NCBI GenBank assembly: GCA_027315205.1
Contig: DAHUYM010000002.1
Span: forward strand, 123,692-187,691
Reading direction: 5' to 3'
DNA: 64,000 bases
Source: Leptospirillum sp.
Lineage (GTDB): Bacteria; Nitrospirota; Leptospirillia; Leptospirillales; Leptospirillaceae
Below are positions 26,201 through 35,510 of the stretch, in pieces. Numbering within the stretch: the stretch's first letter is position 1; each line of letters starts with the position of its first letter. The notes below the pieces were generated by a model. The model ran no database searches and was not told the DNA's origin. It saw only the letters and a program-made list of their open reading frames with translations. The translations under genes and the position numbers were made by a program.

Positions 26201-26276
26201 TGTGGCTTTATTGGGAATGCACCCCGGGGTCCGCTCTTTCGGCGGGCCTCTTCCATACCGAAAGGAAACTCGCCAG

Positions 26277-27461
26277 ATGGATTTTCGAAATCGATGGTCT
26301 CAAAGGATCCAAAGTCTTCCCCCCTACCTGTTCGCGAGGATCGACGAAAAAAAACGTGAAGCCCAGGCACGGGGAATGGATATCATCAATGTCGGCATCG
26401 GAGATCCGGACACGCCGACCCTGGCCCCGGTCGTCGACGCCGCCCGGGAAGCGGTCGGCAGGCCCGAACATCACCAGTACCCCTCCTACGAAGGGATGCT
26501 CTCGTTCCGGACCGCCATCGCCCGCTGGTACGAACGCCGGTTCGGTGTGCGGCTCGATCCCGCAAACGAGGTTCTCGGGCTGATCGGTTCCAAGGAAGGG
26601 ATCGGACATCTCCCCCTGGCGTTCGTCGATCCGGGGGATGTCGTGCTTGTCCCCGAACCGGGATATCCCGTCTACCATGCGGGGACCCTGTTTGCGGGGG
26701 GAACGACGCATTACATGCCGATCCTGGAATCGAACGGTTATCTTCCCGATCTCGAACGCGTTCCGGAATCGGTTTACCGAAAAACGAAGATCATGTTCGT
26801 CAACTACCCGAACAACCCGACCGGCGCCACCGCCCCCGACGCTTTTTTTGGTGCGGTCGTCGAAAAAGCCGCGAAGTTTGGATTCATCGTCGCACACGAC
26901 GCGGCCTATTCCGAAGTCTATTACGACAAGAATCCCCCGAAGAGCTTTCTCTCGTTCCCGGGGGCGAAGGATGTCGGCATCGAATTCCACAGCGTGTCCA
27001 AGACCTACAACATGACGGGTTGGCGCGTCGGTTTCGCCGTGGGAAACCCGTCCGTTCTCGCGGGGCTCGGTAAAATCAAGAGCAACCTTGATTCCGGTAT
27101 TTTCCAGGCGCTCCAGGAAGCCTCGATCCGGGCCCTGGAGTTGCCGGACAGCGCGCTTGCCGGGCTCAGGGACCTTTATCAGAAACGCCGCGACATCTTT
27201 GTTCCCGGTCTTGTCCGGTCGGGCTTGAGGGTCACGCCCCCGAAGGCCTCCTTCTATATCTGGGCGGGGTTGCCGAAAGGGTTCTCTTCCGAGGAAGCCT
27301 CCCTGGCGCTTCTCGATAAGGCCGGTATCGTGGCGACCCCCGGGACCGGGTTCGGCGCATCCGGAGAGGGGTATATCCGGTTTGCCCTGACCGTCGGGGA
27401 AGACCGTCTTGCCGAGGCGGTCGCCCGGATCGAAAAGCTTGGTCTTTTCGGGAAACGGTGA
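26277..27461 (+). CDS. dapL: LL-diaminopimelate aminotransferase-type enzyme
   Basis: The product is a 394-residue fold-type I PLP aminotransferase. It has PYLFARIDEKKREAQARG near the start, NVGIGDPDTPT, the PNNPTGA motif, HDAAYSEV, and PLP lysine K242 in SVSKTYNMTGWRVGF. The N-terminal arm and the DPDTPT signature are typical of DapL, which makes LL-diaminopimelate directly from tetrahydrodipicolinate for lysine and peptidoglycan; related alanine-type aminotransferases are the main alternative. The ATG at 26277 has AAAGGA upstream. Its stop overlaps the folK start. Confidence 0.82.
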   Translation: MDFRNRWSQRIQSLPPYLFARIDEKKREAQARGMDIINVGIGDPDTPTLAPVVDAAREAVGRPEHHQYPSYEGMLSFRTAIARWYERRFGVRLDPANEVLGLIGSKEGIGHLPLAFVDPGDVVLVPEPGYPVYHAGTLFAGGTTHYMPILESNGYLPDLERVPESVYRKTKIMFVNYPNNPTGATAPDAFFGAVVEKAAKFGFIVAHDAAYSEVYYDKNPPKSFLSFPGAKDVGIEFHSVSKTYNMTGWRVGFAVGNPSVLAGLGKIKSNLDSGIFQALQEASIRALELPDSALAGLRDLYQKRRDIFVPGLVRSGLRVTPPKASFYIWAGLPKGFSSEEASLALLDKAGIVATPGTGFGASGEGYIRFALTVGEDRLAEAVARIEKLGLFGKR

Positions 27462-28000
27462 TGGTGTTCGGGGCCGGTCTGGGGGGCAATCTCCCGGGGA
27501 CCCCGGATGCGTTTTGGTGGTTACTGGAGGCGCTGAAATCGGACGGTAGGATCCGACTGACAGGTGTTTCCCGATGGTTCCGGACCGTCCCCTGGGACGT
27601 CGCCTCCCCGCCCTACTGGAATATGTGCCTTGTCGGAGTGACCCCCATGTCGCCCGACGGGTTGTTCGGGGTCTTAGACGGTCTCGAACGAGCCTGTCCC
27701 CGGAGAGGGAAGGGTCGTCTCTGGCCACGGGTCCTGGACGTCGACCTTCTCTTTGTTTGGCCCGGGTTTCCCCCGAAACGAAAGGACCTCATCCTTCCGC
27801 ATCCCGGGCTGTTCCGCCGTCCGGTCTTGCTCGCGATCCTCGGGGAAGCCTTGCGGCAGGCCCGGATTCCGCCCGAAAGCGTCCTGGGCTCGTATCCGCC
27901 CGGACACCCGCTCGGGGAAGCTCCTGTGGCGGGCATGGCACCGTCGTCCACTCCGCCGGGATCGATGCGTTCCGGGTCGAGAATCCGGGAGTTCCCGTGA
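27458..28000 (+). CDS. folK: HPPK-type pyrophosphokinase FolK
   Basis: The 180-residue product matches 6-hydroxymethyl-dihydropterin pyrophosphokinase of folate synthesis: an N-terminal GAGLGGNLPGTPDAFW (in place of the usual LGSNLGD), the WPRVLDVDLLF metal and substrate motif, and the LILPHPGLFRRPVLLAIL segment. The first loop is less conserved than usual. The GTG at 27458 overlaps the dapL stop; the ATG one codon later is equally possible. No other folate genes adjoin it. Confidence 0.8.
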   Translation: MMVFGAGLGGNLPGTPDAFWWLLEALKSDGRIRLTGVSRWFRTVPWDVASPPYWNMCLVGVTPMSPDGLFGVLDGLERACPRRGKGRLWPRVLDVDLLFVWPGFPPKRKDLILPHPGLFRRPVLLAILGEALRQARIPPESVLGSYPPGHPLGEAPVAGMAPSSTPPGSMRSGSRIREFP

Positions 28001-28776
28001 TCCGCTTCCTTGAATGGAAACTAAAGACCTTCCTTGCCGGTCTGCTGACGTTCCTTCCGTCGGTCGCGTTTGCCGCGGCACCTCTCTCCCCGACATGGGA
28101 AGTGACGGGAGGGGAAAGCATTTACTCGCAAAGCAACTGGTATTATTTCGGGGAAATCGGGGGCTTCTTTCCCCTGTTCGGAAAGAACGGACCGTTCGCG
28201 GCCTCCGCCAATCCGGAAGTCGGGACCGCCGGTACCGGGTCGCCGACCCTCCATGTGTTCCTCGGCGTGAACGATCTGGTCTACATCACGTCGGACGCCA
28301 TTTCGGCACGGGATACCCAAACCTACGAGGGGCTGGAACCTTCGGTCGGGATCCGGTGGCCTCTGCCGCAAGGGTTCGTCGAAGGGGACGTCGGAGCGGC
28401 GTTGGCGAATTTCTACGAGGCCAAGACCCCGGTCCAGGGACTGGCCGGCCTCTATTTGCAGGGAGAGTTCTACCGGTTGCTGGGGCCCGGAGCGTTCGAC
28501 CTTTTCGCGAACTATACCGGCTATAACGCCTATTGGTATGTACAGGCCCGATATCTCGTGCCGGCCTTCACCACGCCGGGATTTTCCCTTTTCGCGGGGC
28601 CCGAAGACATCGGAGAGACGGCAAACGGCTATTGGGCCGGACTCGGAGGAGCCGTGTTCGGATTCGACATACCGGCGGTCAAATCCTATCTTACCCTGGA
28701 CTTCGGGCTGCTTCGCTCTTCCGCCGGGAACGGGGCCGGCGGATACGAAGGGTTTTCGTGGTATGTCTCTTTTTGA
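27997..28776 (+). CDS. Small secreted outer-membrane-type protein
   Basis: The 259-residue product has a clear signal peptide (MIRFLEWKLKTFLAGLLTFL, cleavage after AFA at about residue 26). The rest is rich in Gly and aromatic residues with alternating patterns (FDLFANYTGYNAYWYVQARY), ending GFSWYVSF with a terminal Phe, as outer-membrane beta-barrels do. A distant match to cellulose-synthesis BcsS-like proteins is possible, but no bcs genes are near. The GTG start overlaps the folK stop; the end overlaps mutY by 14 bases. Function is unknown. Confidence 0.65.
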   Translation: MIRFLEWKLKTFLAGLLTFLPSVAFAAAPLSPTWEVTGGESIYSQSNWYYFGEIGGFFPLFGKNGPFAASANPEVGTAGTGSPTLHVFLGVNDLVYITSDAISARDTQTYEGLEPSVGIRWPLPQGFVEGDVGAALANFYEAKTPVQGLAGLYLQGEFYRLLGPGAFDLFANYTGYNAYWYVQARYLVPAFTTPGFSLFAGPEDIGETANGYWAGLGGAVFGFDIPAVKSYLTLDFGLLRSSAGNGAGGYEGFSWYVSF

Positions 28777-29860
28777 CCGTTCGGAGAGAGCCACCCCGGG
28801 TGCGTTGATCGAAGCCCGCAGGCGGATCGGCTGGGAGGACTCACGCTCCTCGCTTCTCGACTGGTATCGAAAAACCGGCCGCTCCCTGCCCTGGCGGGAA
28901 GACTTGTCCCCCTACCGGGTATGGGTCTCGGAGATCATGCTCCAGCAGACGACAGTCGCAACGGTTGTGGGCTATTTCGACCGTTTCATGTCGCGGTTTC
29001 CGGACGTGGGGAGTCTGGCCGCCGCGCCCGTCGAACAGGTCCTGAAAAGCTGGGAGGGCCTGGGGTATTACCAGAGGGCACGGAATCTCCAGAAGGCGGC
29101 CCGGGAGATCGTCGGCCGGGGCGGTTTCCCGGAAAATCTGGAGACCTGGATGGCACTTCCCGGGGTGGGGCGTTCCACGGCGGGAGCGATCTGTTCCATC
29201 GCGCTCGGGCTCGAAACGCCCATTCTCGACGCCAATGTCCGACGGGTCCAGAGGCGTTTTCTCCACGCGATGGATCCGGGTTCGCCGGACGAGGGGCTCC
29301 TGTGGGAGAGTTCGACCCGCTTCGTGACCGGTGCCGGGGATCCGGGCCTCGTCAACCAGGCCCTGATGGAAGTGGGGGCTACGGTCTGTCTTCCGCGTTC
29401 CCCCCGTTGTGTCGATTGTCCGTTTTCCCGACAGTGCCTGACGTTGACCCTTGGGCTTTCCGATGCGCTTCCGGCCCGAAAGAAGACTTCGCGTCCTCTC
29501 CGAGTGCGGACTGTTCTCGTCCCCCCGGGACGAAGAACCGTCTGGCTCCTGAAAAACGAGTGCGGACGGCTCATGGAAGGGCTTTGGGATTTCCTCTCCC
29601 GTCCGGGTCCGCCCGGTCACTTCCCGGACGAGCCCGGATGGTCGGGACGCCACCTGGGAACGGTGGAGCATGTTTACTCCCACTTCAGGGAAGAAGTCCA
29701 TGTTTTCGAGATCGATCCCGGCGGTTCCGGAGGATTGTCGGAGGAAACGTCCCGCGTTTCGACCGTTTCCCTTCCCGATTCGGCCCGGTATCCGTTGACG
29801 GGGGTGGCGCGCAAAATCCTGGCCTTCCTGTCCGAACTCGATCGCGGGGAGAACCGTTGA
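28763..29860 (+). CDS. mutY: Adenine DNA glycosylase MutY
   Basis: MutY removes adenine mispaired with 8-oxoguanine. The 365-residue product has the start PWREDLSPYRVWVSEIMLQQ with catalytic Glu, the helix-hairpin-helix ALPGVGRSTAGAICSIA, catalytic Asp in ILDANVRRV, and a [4Fe-4S] cluster loop with cysteines at 209, 216, 219 and 225. A NUDIX-like C-terminal domain (about 240-360) recognises 8-oxoG. The frame is open far upstream, but the ATG at 28763 gives the usual N-terminus. Oxidative DNA repair would fit iron-rich conditions. Confidence 0.94.
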   Translation: MSLFDRSERATPGALIEARRRIGWEDSRSSLLDWYRKTGRSLPWREDLSPYRVWVSEIMLQQTTVATVVGYFDRFMSRFPDVGSLAAAPVEQVLKSWEGLGYYQRARNLQKAAREIVGRGGFPENLETWMALPGVGRSTAGAICSIALGLETPILDANVRRVQRRFLHAMDPGSPDEGLLWESSTRFVTGAGDPGLVNQALMEVGATVCLPRSPRCVDCPFSRQCLTLTLGLSDALPARKKTSRPLRVRTVLVPPGRRTVWLLKNECGRLMEGLWDFLSRPGPPGHFPDEPGWSGRHLGTVEHVYSHFREEVHVFEIDPGGSGGLSEETSRVSTVSLPDSARYPLTGVARKILAFLSELDRGENR

Positions 29861-30906
29861 AGCTCTGGTGGCCGATCGTCCCCTGGCTCCCCCTCGTGTT
29901 CTTCCTCTCGGCGTGCCAGGTCACATCCGGACTGGTCTGGAGAGCCCTTTCCCTGGGAAACGGGATCCAGCCGACCGGGGTGTCCTGTCCGGTTCTGGGG
30001 ACCTGTTTTGTGGTGGGGCAGGGCGGGCTCATCCTGAGGACGACGAACGGCGGCAGCACGTGGAACCAGCTGAATCTCGTCAACGGATCGCCCGCCCTGG
30101 CCAACTTCAACCTGACCGCGATCAGCTGCCCGACCTCTCTCCTGTGCTACATCACGGGGAATCAGGGGCTCATACTCGAGACTCCGGACGGAGGACAGAC
30201 CTTTCAGACCCAGTATGTGACGGTCAACGGAAACCTGACGTTCAACGACGTGGTCTGCCAGGTCAACGGAACTCCCGCGTGCGTGGCCGTAGGAAACAAC
30301 AATACAATCTTCATCCTTGCCCAGCTTCAGGGACCGTGGACGGCCGACCTTGCGACACAGCCGGGAATCGGCCCGGCCAATTTCAACCAGGTGGCCCTTT
30401 TCGGACAGACGATCTTCATATCGGCACTTTCCCAGTCCGGCCAGGGGGTGAACGGGCTCGTGGAGTCCCTGAACGGGGGGACGAGCTTTCTCCTGATCCC
30501 GATTCCGTCGGGGCTTGCGTCCCAGGGAATATCCGGCGTGGCCTGCCAAAGCGCGACACTCTGCCTGGCGGACGGTCCCGGGACCGTCCTCTTGACGAAC
30601 AGCGGAGGGCAGACCTGGATCCCGGCGGGAATCCCGGCAAACACGTCCGGACTTGGATACCTGACCGGTGCCGGTGCCACATCGGACGGTTCATTCTGGG
30701 CCTTCGGATCCTCGGGCGCTCTTATCCAGATACCACAGCTTTTGACGGGGAACCTCGGGTTCGGGCCGGGCGTCGCACAGACCCTCCCGGGGAACAGCGT
30801 GAGTTTTGCCGTCAATGCAGTTTCCTGCGAAGCCCAGGACGAATGCCTCGCGGTCGCCTACTCTCTTTCAGTGCCCGGGCAGGTCTATCTTTCTTCGATT
30901 CCCTAG
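29857..30906 (+). CDS. YCF48-repeat-like lipoprotein
   Basis: The TTG start at 29857 overlaps the mutY stop and has GGGGA upstream. The 349-residue product has a lipoprotein signal with lipobox LSAC (C20). The rest shows repeated motifs of the photosystem II assembly factor YCF48/BNR beta-propeller type (LILRTTNGGSTWNQL, LILETPDGGQTFQT, VLLTNSGGQTWIPAG), plus regularly spaced cysteine pairs (SCPTSLLC, ACQSATLC). It probably folds as a beta-propeller in the periplasm or on the outer membrane. The specific role is unknown. Confidence 0.8.
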   Translation: MKLWWPIVPWLPLVFFLSACQVTSGLVWRALSLGNGIQPTGVSCPVLGTCFVVGQGGLILRTTNGGSTWNQLNLVNGSPALANFNLTAISCPTSLLCYITGNQGLILETPDGGQTFQTQYVTVNGNLTFNDVVCQVNGTPACVAVGNNNTIFILAQLQGPWTADLATQPGIGPANFNQVALFGQTIFISALSQSGQGVNGLVESLNGGTSFLLIPIPSGLASQGISGVACQSATLCLADGPGTVLLTNSGGQTWIPAGIPANTSGLGYLTGAGATSDGSFWAFGSSGALIQIPQLLTGNLGFGPGVAQTLPGNSVSFAVNAVSCEAQDECLAVAYSLSVPGQVYLSSIP

Positions 30907-30945
30907 CCCGTGTGACGTCCGATTGACGGCAAATGGTTGTCACGC

Positions 30946-30974
30946 TTGTGATTTGGGAGGACGTCCAGTATTCT
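30946..30974 (+). promoter_or_regulatory. Candidate sigma-70 promoter upstream of DUF3332 gene
   Basis: TTGTGA (30946-30951), 17 bases, TATTCT (30969-30974). It lies in the 162-base gap after the YCF48-like gene and would give a leader of about 90 bases. Confidence 0.35.
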
Positions 30975-31068
30975 GGTGTGCGTTCATCGCCGGTTATTAA
31001 GGGGTGTGTCTGATCGATCCGGGGATCGTGATCGTCTTGGTCCGGACGCGAATAAGGAGTCTGTCCTC

Positions 31069-31593
31069 ATGCACACAAAGACGTTCAGGACAGGAATTGC
31101 GCTTTTGATCGGAACCGTTCTTCTCTCGGGGTGCTTCGGACAGTTTGCCCTGGTCAGGACGGTTTACGATGCCAACCAGTCGATCGACAACAAATGGGCC
31201 CGGTCCGTCACGACTGCGCTCCTGATCATCATCCCCGTCTACGGGCTGGCGGGCTTTGCCGACTGGGTCATCGTGAATCCGATCGAATTCTGGACAAAGA
31301 AGAACCCCATCACCGACAAGGCCACCGTATCCTCGAAGAATGACGGGGTTCCCCAAAACGGTACCCTGACGACCCTGAACACGTTCGGAGAACGGGTCGT
31401 GGTTTCCTGGCACTATTCGGCGGACCGGACCCGGGTTTCGGCGATCGTTGTGACCTTCGGAACCGGCAGGAAGGCGTCCGTCCGGATGGTCCGATCGCGC
31501 GCGACAATCGGTGCCCTGGGATCAGGACCGGTGTCCGTCACGGACGTGACCTTCGACAAAAACACGCCCCTGATCCATCGTTCCGCGGGCTAG
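31069..31593 (+). CDS. DUF3332 family lipoprotein
   Basis: The 174-residue product has a lipoprotein signal ending LLSGC (C22). It is followed by FGQFALVRTVYDANQSIDNK and a membrane-like segment (TALLIIIPVYGLAGFADWVI) leading into NPIEFWT, the signature of DUF3332. Members are small envelope lipoproteins of unknown function. The ATG at 31069 has AAGGAG at good distance. It stands alone, convergent with the minus-strand pair that follows. Confidence 0.8.
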   Translation: MHTKTFRTGIALLIGTVLLSGCFGQFALVRTVYDANQSIDNKWARSVTTALLIIIPVYGLAGFADWVIVNPIEFWTKKNPITDKATVSSKNDGVPQNGTLTTLNTFGERVVVSWHYSADRTRVSAIVVTFGTGRKASVRMVRSRATIGALGSGPVSVTDVTFDKNTPLIHRSAG

Positions 31594-31611
31594 TTGCTTT
31601 GAACAGGGCGC

Positions 31612-31929
31612 TCAGGAGGAGCGGCTCGTATCTGCCGGCTCTTCCTTCTTTTCCAGGGCTTCCCGGAACGCGTTCCAGCCAGCCCGATAGGCGGTCTTCA
31701 AGGCACCCGCCTCGGATGAGAGTTTTTTGGCTCCTTCCGCAAGGACCTCCCGTTCGCTTTCAATGAACTCGGTCGTTTCGTCCCGGATCGTCGAATAGGC
31801 GGTCTGGAACCTTTCGTTGGCCTTGCGCCTGAGTTCCGGCGAGAGAAGAACGGTGAGTGCCGCTCCGGCAATGGCGCCGGACAGGAAGAGAAGGAAGCTT
31901 TCAGTCGAGGAACGTTCCGATTCGGTCAT
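31612..31929 (-). CDS. YtxH-like small membrane protein
   Basis: The 105-residue product has one membrane helix near the N-terminus (FLLFLSGAIAGAALTVLLSP) followed by the LRRKANE-type YtxH motif and a long charged helix. YtxH-like proteins are general-stress-associated membrane proteins of unknown mechanism. The gene lies 44 bases downstream of the DUF948 gene on the same strand, a common pairing. Confidence 0.75.
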   Translation of the reverse strand: MTESERSSTESFLLFLSGAIAGAALTVLLSPELRRKANERFQTAYSTIRDETTEFIESEREVLAEGAKKLSSEAGALKTAYRAGWNAFREALEKKEEPADTSRSS

Positions 31930-31973
31930 GATAGGACTCCTTCATCGATGGGCTGTACTGGTCCCCGACAGGC

Positions 31974-32378
31974 CTAGCGTTTCGTGTCGGCGGAATCCTT
32001 TGCGTTCTTGTGGCCGTTCCATGTGTTTCGAAAGGTGTGGACGCCGGTTTCCAGCGCTTTCCAGAGCAGGACAATTGGCACCCCCCCGGGCCTTTTGGGA
32101 AAGAGGATCATGCCCAGAAGTTCGAGGATCCGGCCGAGGTTCCACTGGTTCACCTTCTCGCGGGTCGAACGGTAGGCCGATTCGGCTTCTCCGGTGATCA
32201 GGTCGAGGCGGGACAGGACCGATGACAGCCTTTCGATCGCGGGAAGCGTTTCCCGCTCGAGCCGGGACAGCGTTACCCCTGTTTGGTCGAGAAAGCGCGC
32301 GATCCGGACGACGAGGAAGACGAACGCCCCGACAGCGCCGGCGAAGAGAATCAAGAGAACGGTTTCGAATGGCGTCAT
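31974..32378 (-). CDS. DUF948-like membrane protein
   Basis: The 134-residue product begins with a membrane helix (VLLILFAGAVGAFVFLVVRI) and continues as a long amphipathic helix (LERETLPAIERLSSVLSRLD), the layout of DUF948 proteins, which usually neighbour YtxH genes. A second weak hydrophobic stretch lies near residues 85-105. The function is unknown. It is divergent from the ABC permease gene, with 121 bases between them. Confidence 0.7.
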   Translation of the reverse strand: MTPFETVLLILFAGAVGAFVFLVVRIARFLDQTGVTLSRLERETLPAIERLSSVLSRLDLITGEAESAYRSTREKVNQWNLGRILELLGMILFPKRPGGVPIVLLWKALETGVHTFRNTWNGHKNAKDSADTKR

Positions 32379-32499
32379 GAGACTCCCGTCCGGTGGGTTT
32401 CGTGAGATTCCGGCCTGAATTGCCGAAACTCCATTTTTTCACGATGGTCTTCAAAAATCAAAGTCCGGCCTTTACAATCGGAGAGATGGGTGCGCCGCA

Positions 32500-34230
32500 A
32501 TGATTCCTGACAACCGCCGGCACTTCGGAGTCCTGGCATTTCTCCTCGTTCTCCTGACATTTGTCTTCTGGCTGCTCTTCCGCCATCCGTCATCGTTCGG
32601 TTTCGTCCCGCACAGGAATGCGAACCTTTCGATGCTTCCCGGGGATCTCGGCCATTCCCTGCTGCGGCTCCTGGGGGGATATCTCCTTTCCCTTGCCTTC
32701 GCGTACGTCTACGGGATGCTGACGGCGTTGACCAAGTGGGGAGAGCGCTATCTCCTTCCGGTTCTCGATATCCTGCAGTCGATCCCGATCCTGGGTTTTT
32801 TCCCGGCGGTGGTTTTTCTCCTGGTCCACCTTTTCCGGAACCCCGCCGATGGCGTGGAACTCGCAAGCATCGTACTGATCGCGACCAGCATGGCCTGGAA
32901 CATGGCCTTCGCCGTTTTCGAGGCGATCCGGACGGCGCCTCCCGAGTTTCGGGAACTCCTCCAGGTCTTCCAGGCGCCATGGTGGCTCAGGCTCGCCGCG
33001 TTCCTCATCCCGGTCACGGTTCCAAAGATGGTCTATAACTCCATATTATCATGGGCCCAGGGCTGGTATTTCCTGATCGCCTGCGAGATGATCTCCCTGG
33101 GGTCGGTCCATTACCAGTTGCAGGGTCTGGGAAGTTTTCTCGTCGTGTCGACTACGTCCGGAAAGATCGGCGACGCCATCATCGGCATTCTTGTTCTTGT
33201 CGGGACGGTCGTCGTTCTCGATTTCTTCGTTTTCCGGCCTGTGATGGCGTGGTCCCAGCGCTTCCAGATCGACCAGAGCACCTCCCATGCTTCCCATGTC
33301 CATTCCCCCTTCCGGGAGTTTCTGCTCGATTCGCCGCTCCTGGAGGGGATCCGTACCCGGTTGTTCCAATGGAGGAGAGTGATCTCCCGAAACGTCTATA
33401 CGACCCTCTGGAAAATCCGTTCCGGGGGTATGGGAAAAACGAAAAGCGGGGGGAATCGTGGTGCGATTTTTCTCCTGGAAAAGGTCCTGCCCGCGCTTGG
33501 GGTCCTGATCGTCGGCATGATCGTTTTTGCGGCTCTCCGGGGCATGATCCGGGCGGCGTCCGCCGGAATTCCCTGGTCGGATCTTGCCGAACTTCCCCTT
33601 GATCTCCTTTTTTCCGTTCTGCGGCTGGCGGCCGGTTATGCCCTGTCGCTGCTCTGGACCGTCCCCCTGGCTTACTGGGTATTCAAGAATCCGACTCTGT
33701 CCCGCTTCGTCATGCCCGTTGCCCAGATCATGGCATCCGTTCCGGCTACGGCCCTCTTCCCGTTCATCATCATCTTCGTCGTCCGGACGACCCACAGCAT
33801 GGATCTGGCCTCCATTCTCCTTCTTCTGTCCGGAATGCAGTGGTACCTTCTCTTCAACCTCCTGGCGGGGGTCGGAACGTTTCCGAACGAACTCAGGGAA
33901 GCGTCGATGACCTTGGGTCTCAGGGGTTCCCTGTTCATCCGGAGGATCTTTCTGCCCTTCCTGTACCCGTCCCTCGTTACGGGGTCGATCACGGCCTTCG
34001 GAGGGGGCTGGAACGCCCTGATCGTGTCCGAGTATGTGGTCTACGACCAGAAAGACTACGGCGTTCGGGGCATCGGGGCATTTCTCGACCGGGCCACGTA
34101 TAATTCGGGGAACGAGATCCTGATCGTCGCATCCCTTCTGGTGATGACGCTCGTGGTCGTGACAGTCAACCGATTTTTCTGGACGCCGCTGTATGAGCGG
34201 ATCACGTCGAAATATGGGTATAATGGGTAA
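32500..34230 (+). CDS. ABC importer permease, two fused domains
   Basis: This 576-residue protein carries two copies of the binding-protein-dependent permease domain in one chain: about residues 50-260 and 330-565, each with about six helices. The second has the ATPase-contact loop [20 protein letters not shown]; the first has a more diverged one ([20 protein letters not shown]). The two joined halves can form the whole membrane channel. It resembles the nitrate/sulfonate/taurine permease class, but the substrate cannot be told, as no binding protein is encoded nearby. Confidence 0.88.
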   Translation: MIPDNRRHFGVLAFLLVLLTFVFWLLFRHPSSFGFVPHRNANLSMLPGDLGHSLLRLLGGYLLSLAFAYVYGMLTALTKWGERYLLPVLDILQSIPILGFFPAVVFLLVHLFRNPADGVELASIVLIATSMAWNMAFAVFEAIRTAPPEFRELLQVFQAPWWLRLAAFLIPVTVPKMVYNSILSWAQGWYFLIACEMISLGSVHYQLQGLGSFLVVSTTSGKIGDAIIGILVLVGTVVVLDFFVFRPVMAWSQRFQIDQSTSHASHVHSPFREFLLDSPLLEGIRTRLFQWRRVISRNVYTTLWKIRSGGMGKTKSGGNRGAIFLLEKVLPALGVLIVGMIVFAALRGMIRAASAGIPWSDLAELPLDLLFSVLRLAAGYALSLLWTVPLAYWVFKNPTLSRFVMPVAQIMASVPATALFPFIIIFVVRTTHSMDLASILLLLSGMQWYLLFNLLAGVGTFPNELREASMTLGLRGSLFIRRIFLPFLYPSLVTGSITAFGGGWNALIVSEYVVYDQKDYGVRGIGAFLDRATYNSGNEILIVASLLVMTLVVVTVNRFFWTPLYERITSKYGYNG

Positions 34231-34981
34231 CATTCCGTTTCTCAGACTCGATCACATATCCCGGGAGTTCGCGGAAGAAAACCGGGTCAACCTGGCGATC
34301 CGGGACCTTTCGCTCGATGTGTCGGAAGGGGAGTTCGTCTCCCTGGTCGGACCTTCGGGATGCGGGAAAAGCACGCTTCTGCGGATCCTCCAGGGTCTCA
34401 TCGCCCCATCCTCGGGAAAGGTCTTCTACAAGGATGCGGTCCAGACCGGCGTCAACCGGGACATGGGAATGGTGTTCCAGGGTTTTGCCCTGTACCCCTG
34501 GCTCAATGTGCGGGAAAACGTGTCCCTGGGCCTGGTAGCCCGGGGGGTGGATCCTTCCGTTGTCGACCGGAAAGTGGCGTTTTACATCGACAAGGTCGGT
34601 CTGGAGGGGTACGAGGAAGCCTATCCGCGGGAGCTTTCGGGGGGGATGAAGCAGAGGGTTGGCCTGGCCCGGGCCCTTGCCATCGAACCGGCGATCCTCT
34701 TGATGGACGAGCCGTTCTCGAATCTCGATGCCCTGACCACGCTGACCCTCAGAGACGAAGTGCTCATGTTGTGGAAAGACCCGGAGATGTCGGTCCGGAC
34801 GATCGTCATGGTCACCCATATCATCGAAGAAGCGATCCTCATGTCCGACCGGGTCGTCGTCCTGGCGCGCCGTCCGACCCATGTCGTGGAAGAGATCGCA
34901 GTGGATCTGTCCCGGCCCCGGGATCGTCGGGATCCCGAGTTCGACCGTCTTTCGGACCGGATCTTTTCCCTGATATCGTAG
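34214..34981 (+). CDS. ABC importer ATP-binding protein
   Basis: The product of about 255 residues has Walker [11 protein letters not shown]-loop [11 protein letters not shown], signature LSGGMKQR, Walker [13 protein letters not shown] and the switch His in [10 protein letters not shown]. This is the nitrate/sulfonate/taurine ATPase type. In-frame starts at 34193, 34214 and 34223 all overlap or touch the permease end; 34214 was chosen because it gives a normal N-terminus. It works with the fused permease upstream. Confidence 0.92.
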   Translation: MGIMGNIPFLRLDHISREFAEENRVNLAIRDLSLDVSEGEFVSLVGPSGCGKSTLLRILQGLIAPSSGKVFYKDAVQTGVNRDMGMVFQGFALYPWLNVRENVSLGLVARGVDPSVVDRKVAFYIDKVGLEGYEEAYPRELSGGMKQRVGLARALAIEPAILLMDEPFSNLDALTTLTLRDEVLMLWKDPEMSVRTIVMVTHIIEEAILMSDRVVVLARRPTHVVEEIAVDLSRPRDRRDPEFDRLSDRIFSLIS

Positions 34982-35027
34982 AAATGGTCGGAGTGTGATC
35001 GAGGCTATCACCTGTTGAGGAGGGTTT

Positions 35028-35510
35028 ATGGAAGGGGATCCGGAACATTATCCGGGGATCAGTCGCATCGTGGGATTATTGAAAGTGCTGGAAGAAACGG
35101 GAGGCCTCGCGGAACTCTACCAGCTGGGGGTGGACCTTCACCTCGAACTGGGGGAAGAACTTCAGCTCGTTCGCGCGGCGGAATCCCTCGGATTTGTCCA
35201 GACCCCGGGTTCCGATATCGCGATCACGGATCTTGGGAAAGAGATCCTGAAAAAAGATATCAACGGACGAAAAAAATTGATCCGGGAACGGCTCCTGACC
35301 CTTCCGGTTTTCCAGACGGTCCTCACATGGCTCGAGCACGAAGAAGACGCGACCTTGTCCGCCGAAACGGTGAAAAACAGGCTCTTGGAGCAGTTTCCCC
35401 AGGAGGATGCCGAAATGTCGTTCCAGACGCTGGTGAACTGGGGACGGTACGCGGAACTGCTCGGATACAGCGCGGATCGCGAAGATCTTTACGTGGATCG
35501 GGGGGACTGA
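35028..35510 (+). CDS. Free-standing AAA-associated-domain protein
   Basis: The 160-residue soluble product matches the AAA-associated C-terminal domain normally fused to nitrate/sulfonate-type ABC ATPases. It shows GLLKVLEETGGLAELYQLGV, then LVRAAESLGFVQTPGSDIAI, then TDLGKEILKKDINGRKKLIR, ending in a winged-helix-like region (FQTLVNWGRYAELLGYSAD). Here it is a separate gene 46 bases after the ATPase, with GAGGAGGG before the ATG. It probably regulates or stabilises the transporter. Its 3' end overlaps the convergent minus-strand gene by 22 bases. Confidence 0.75.
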   Translation: MEGDPEHYPGISRIVGLLKVLEETGGLAELYQLGVDLHLELGEELQLVRAAESLGFVQTPGSDIAITDLGKEILKKDINGRKKLIRERLLTLPVFQTVLTWLEHEEDATLSAETVKNRLLEQFPQEDAEMSFQTLVNWGRYAELLGYSADREDLYVDRGD

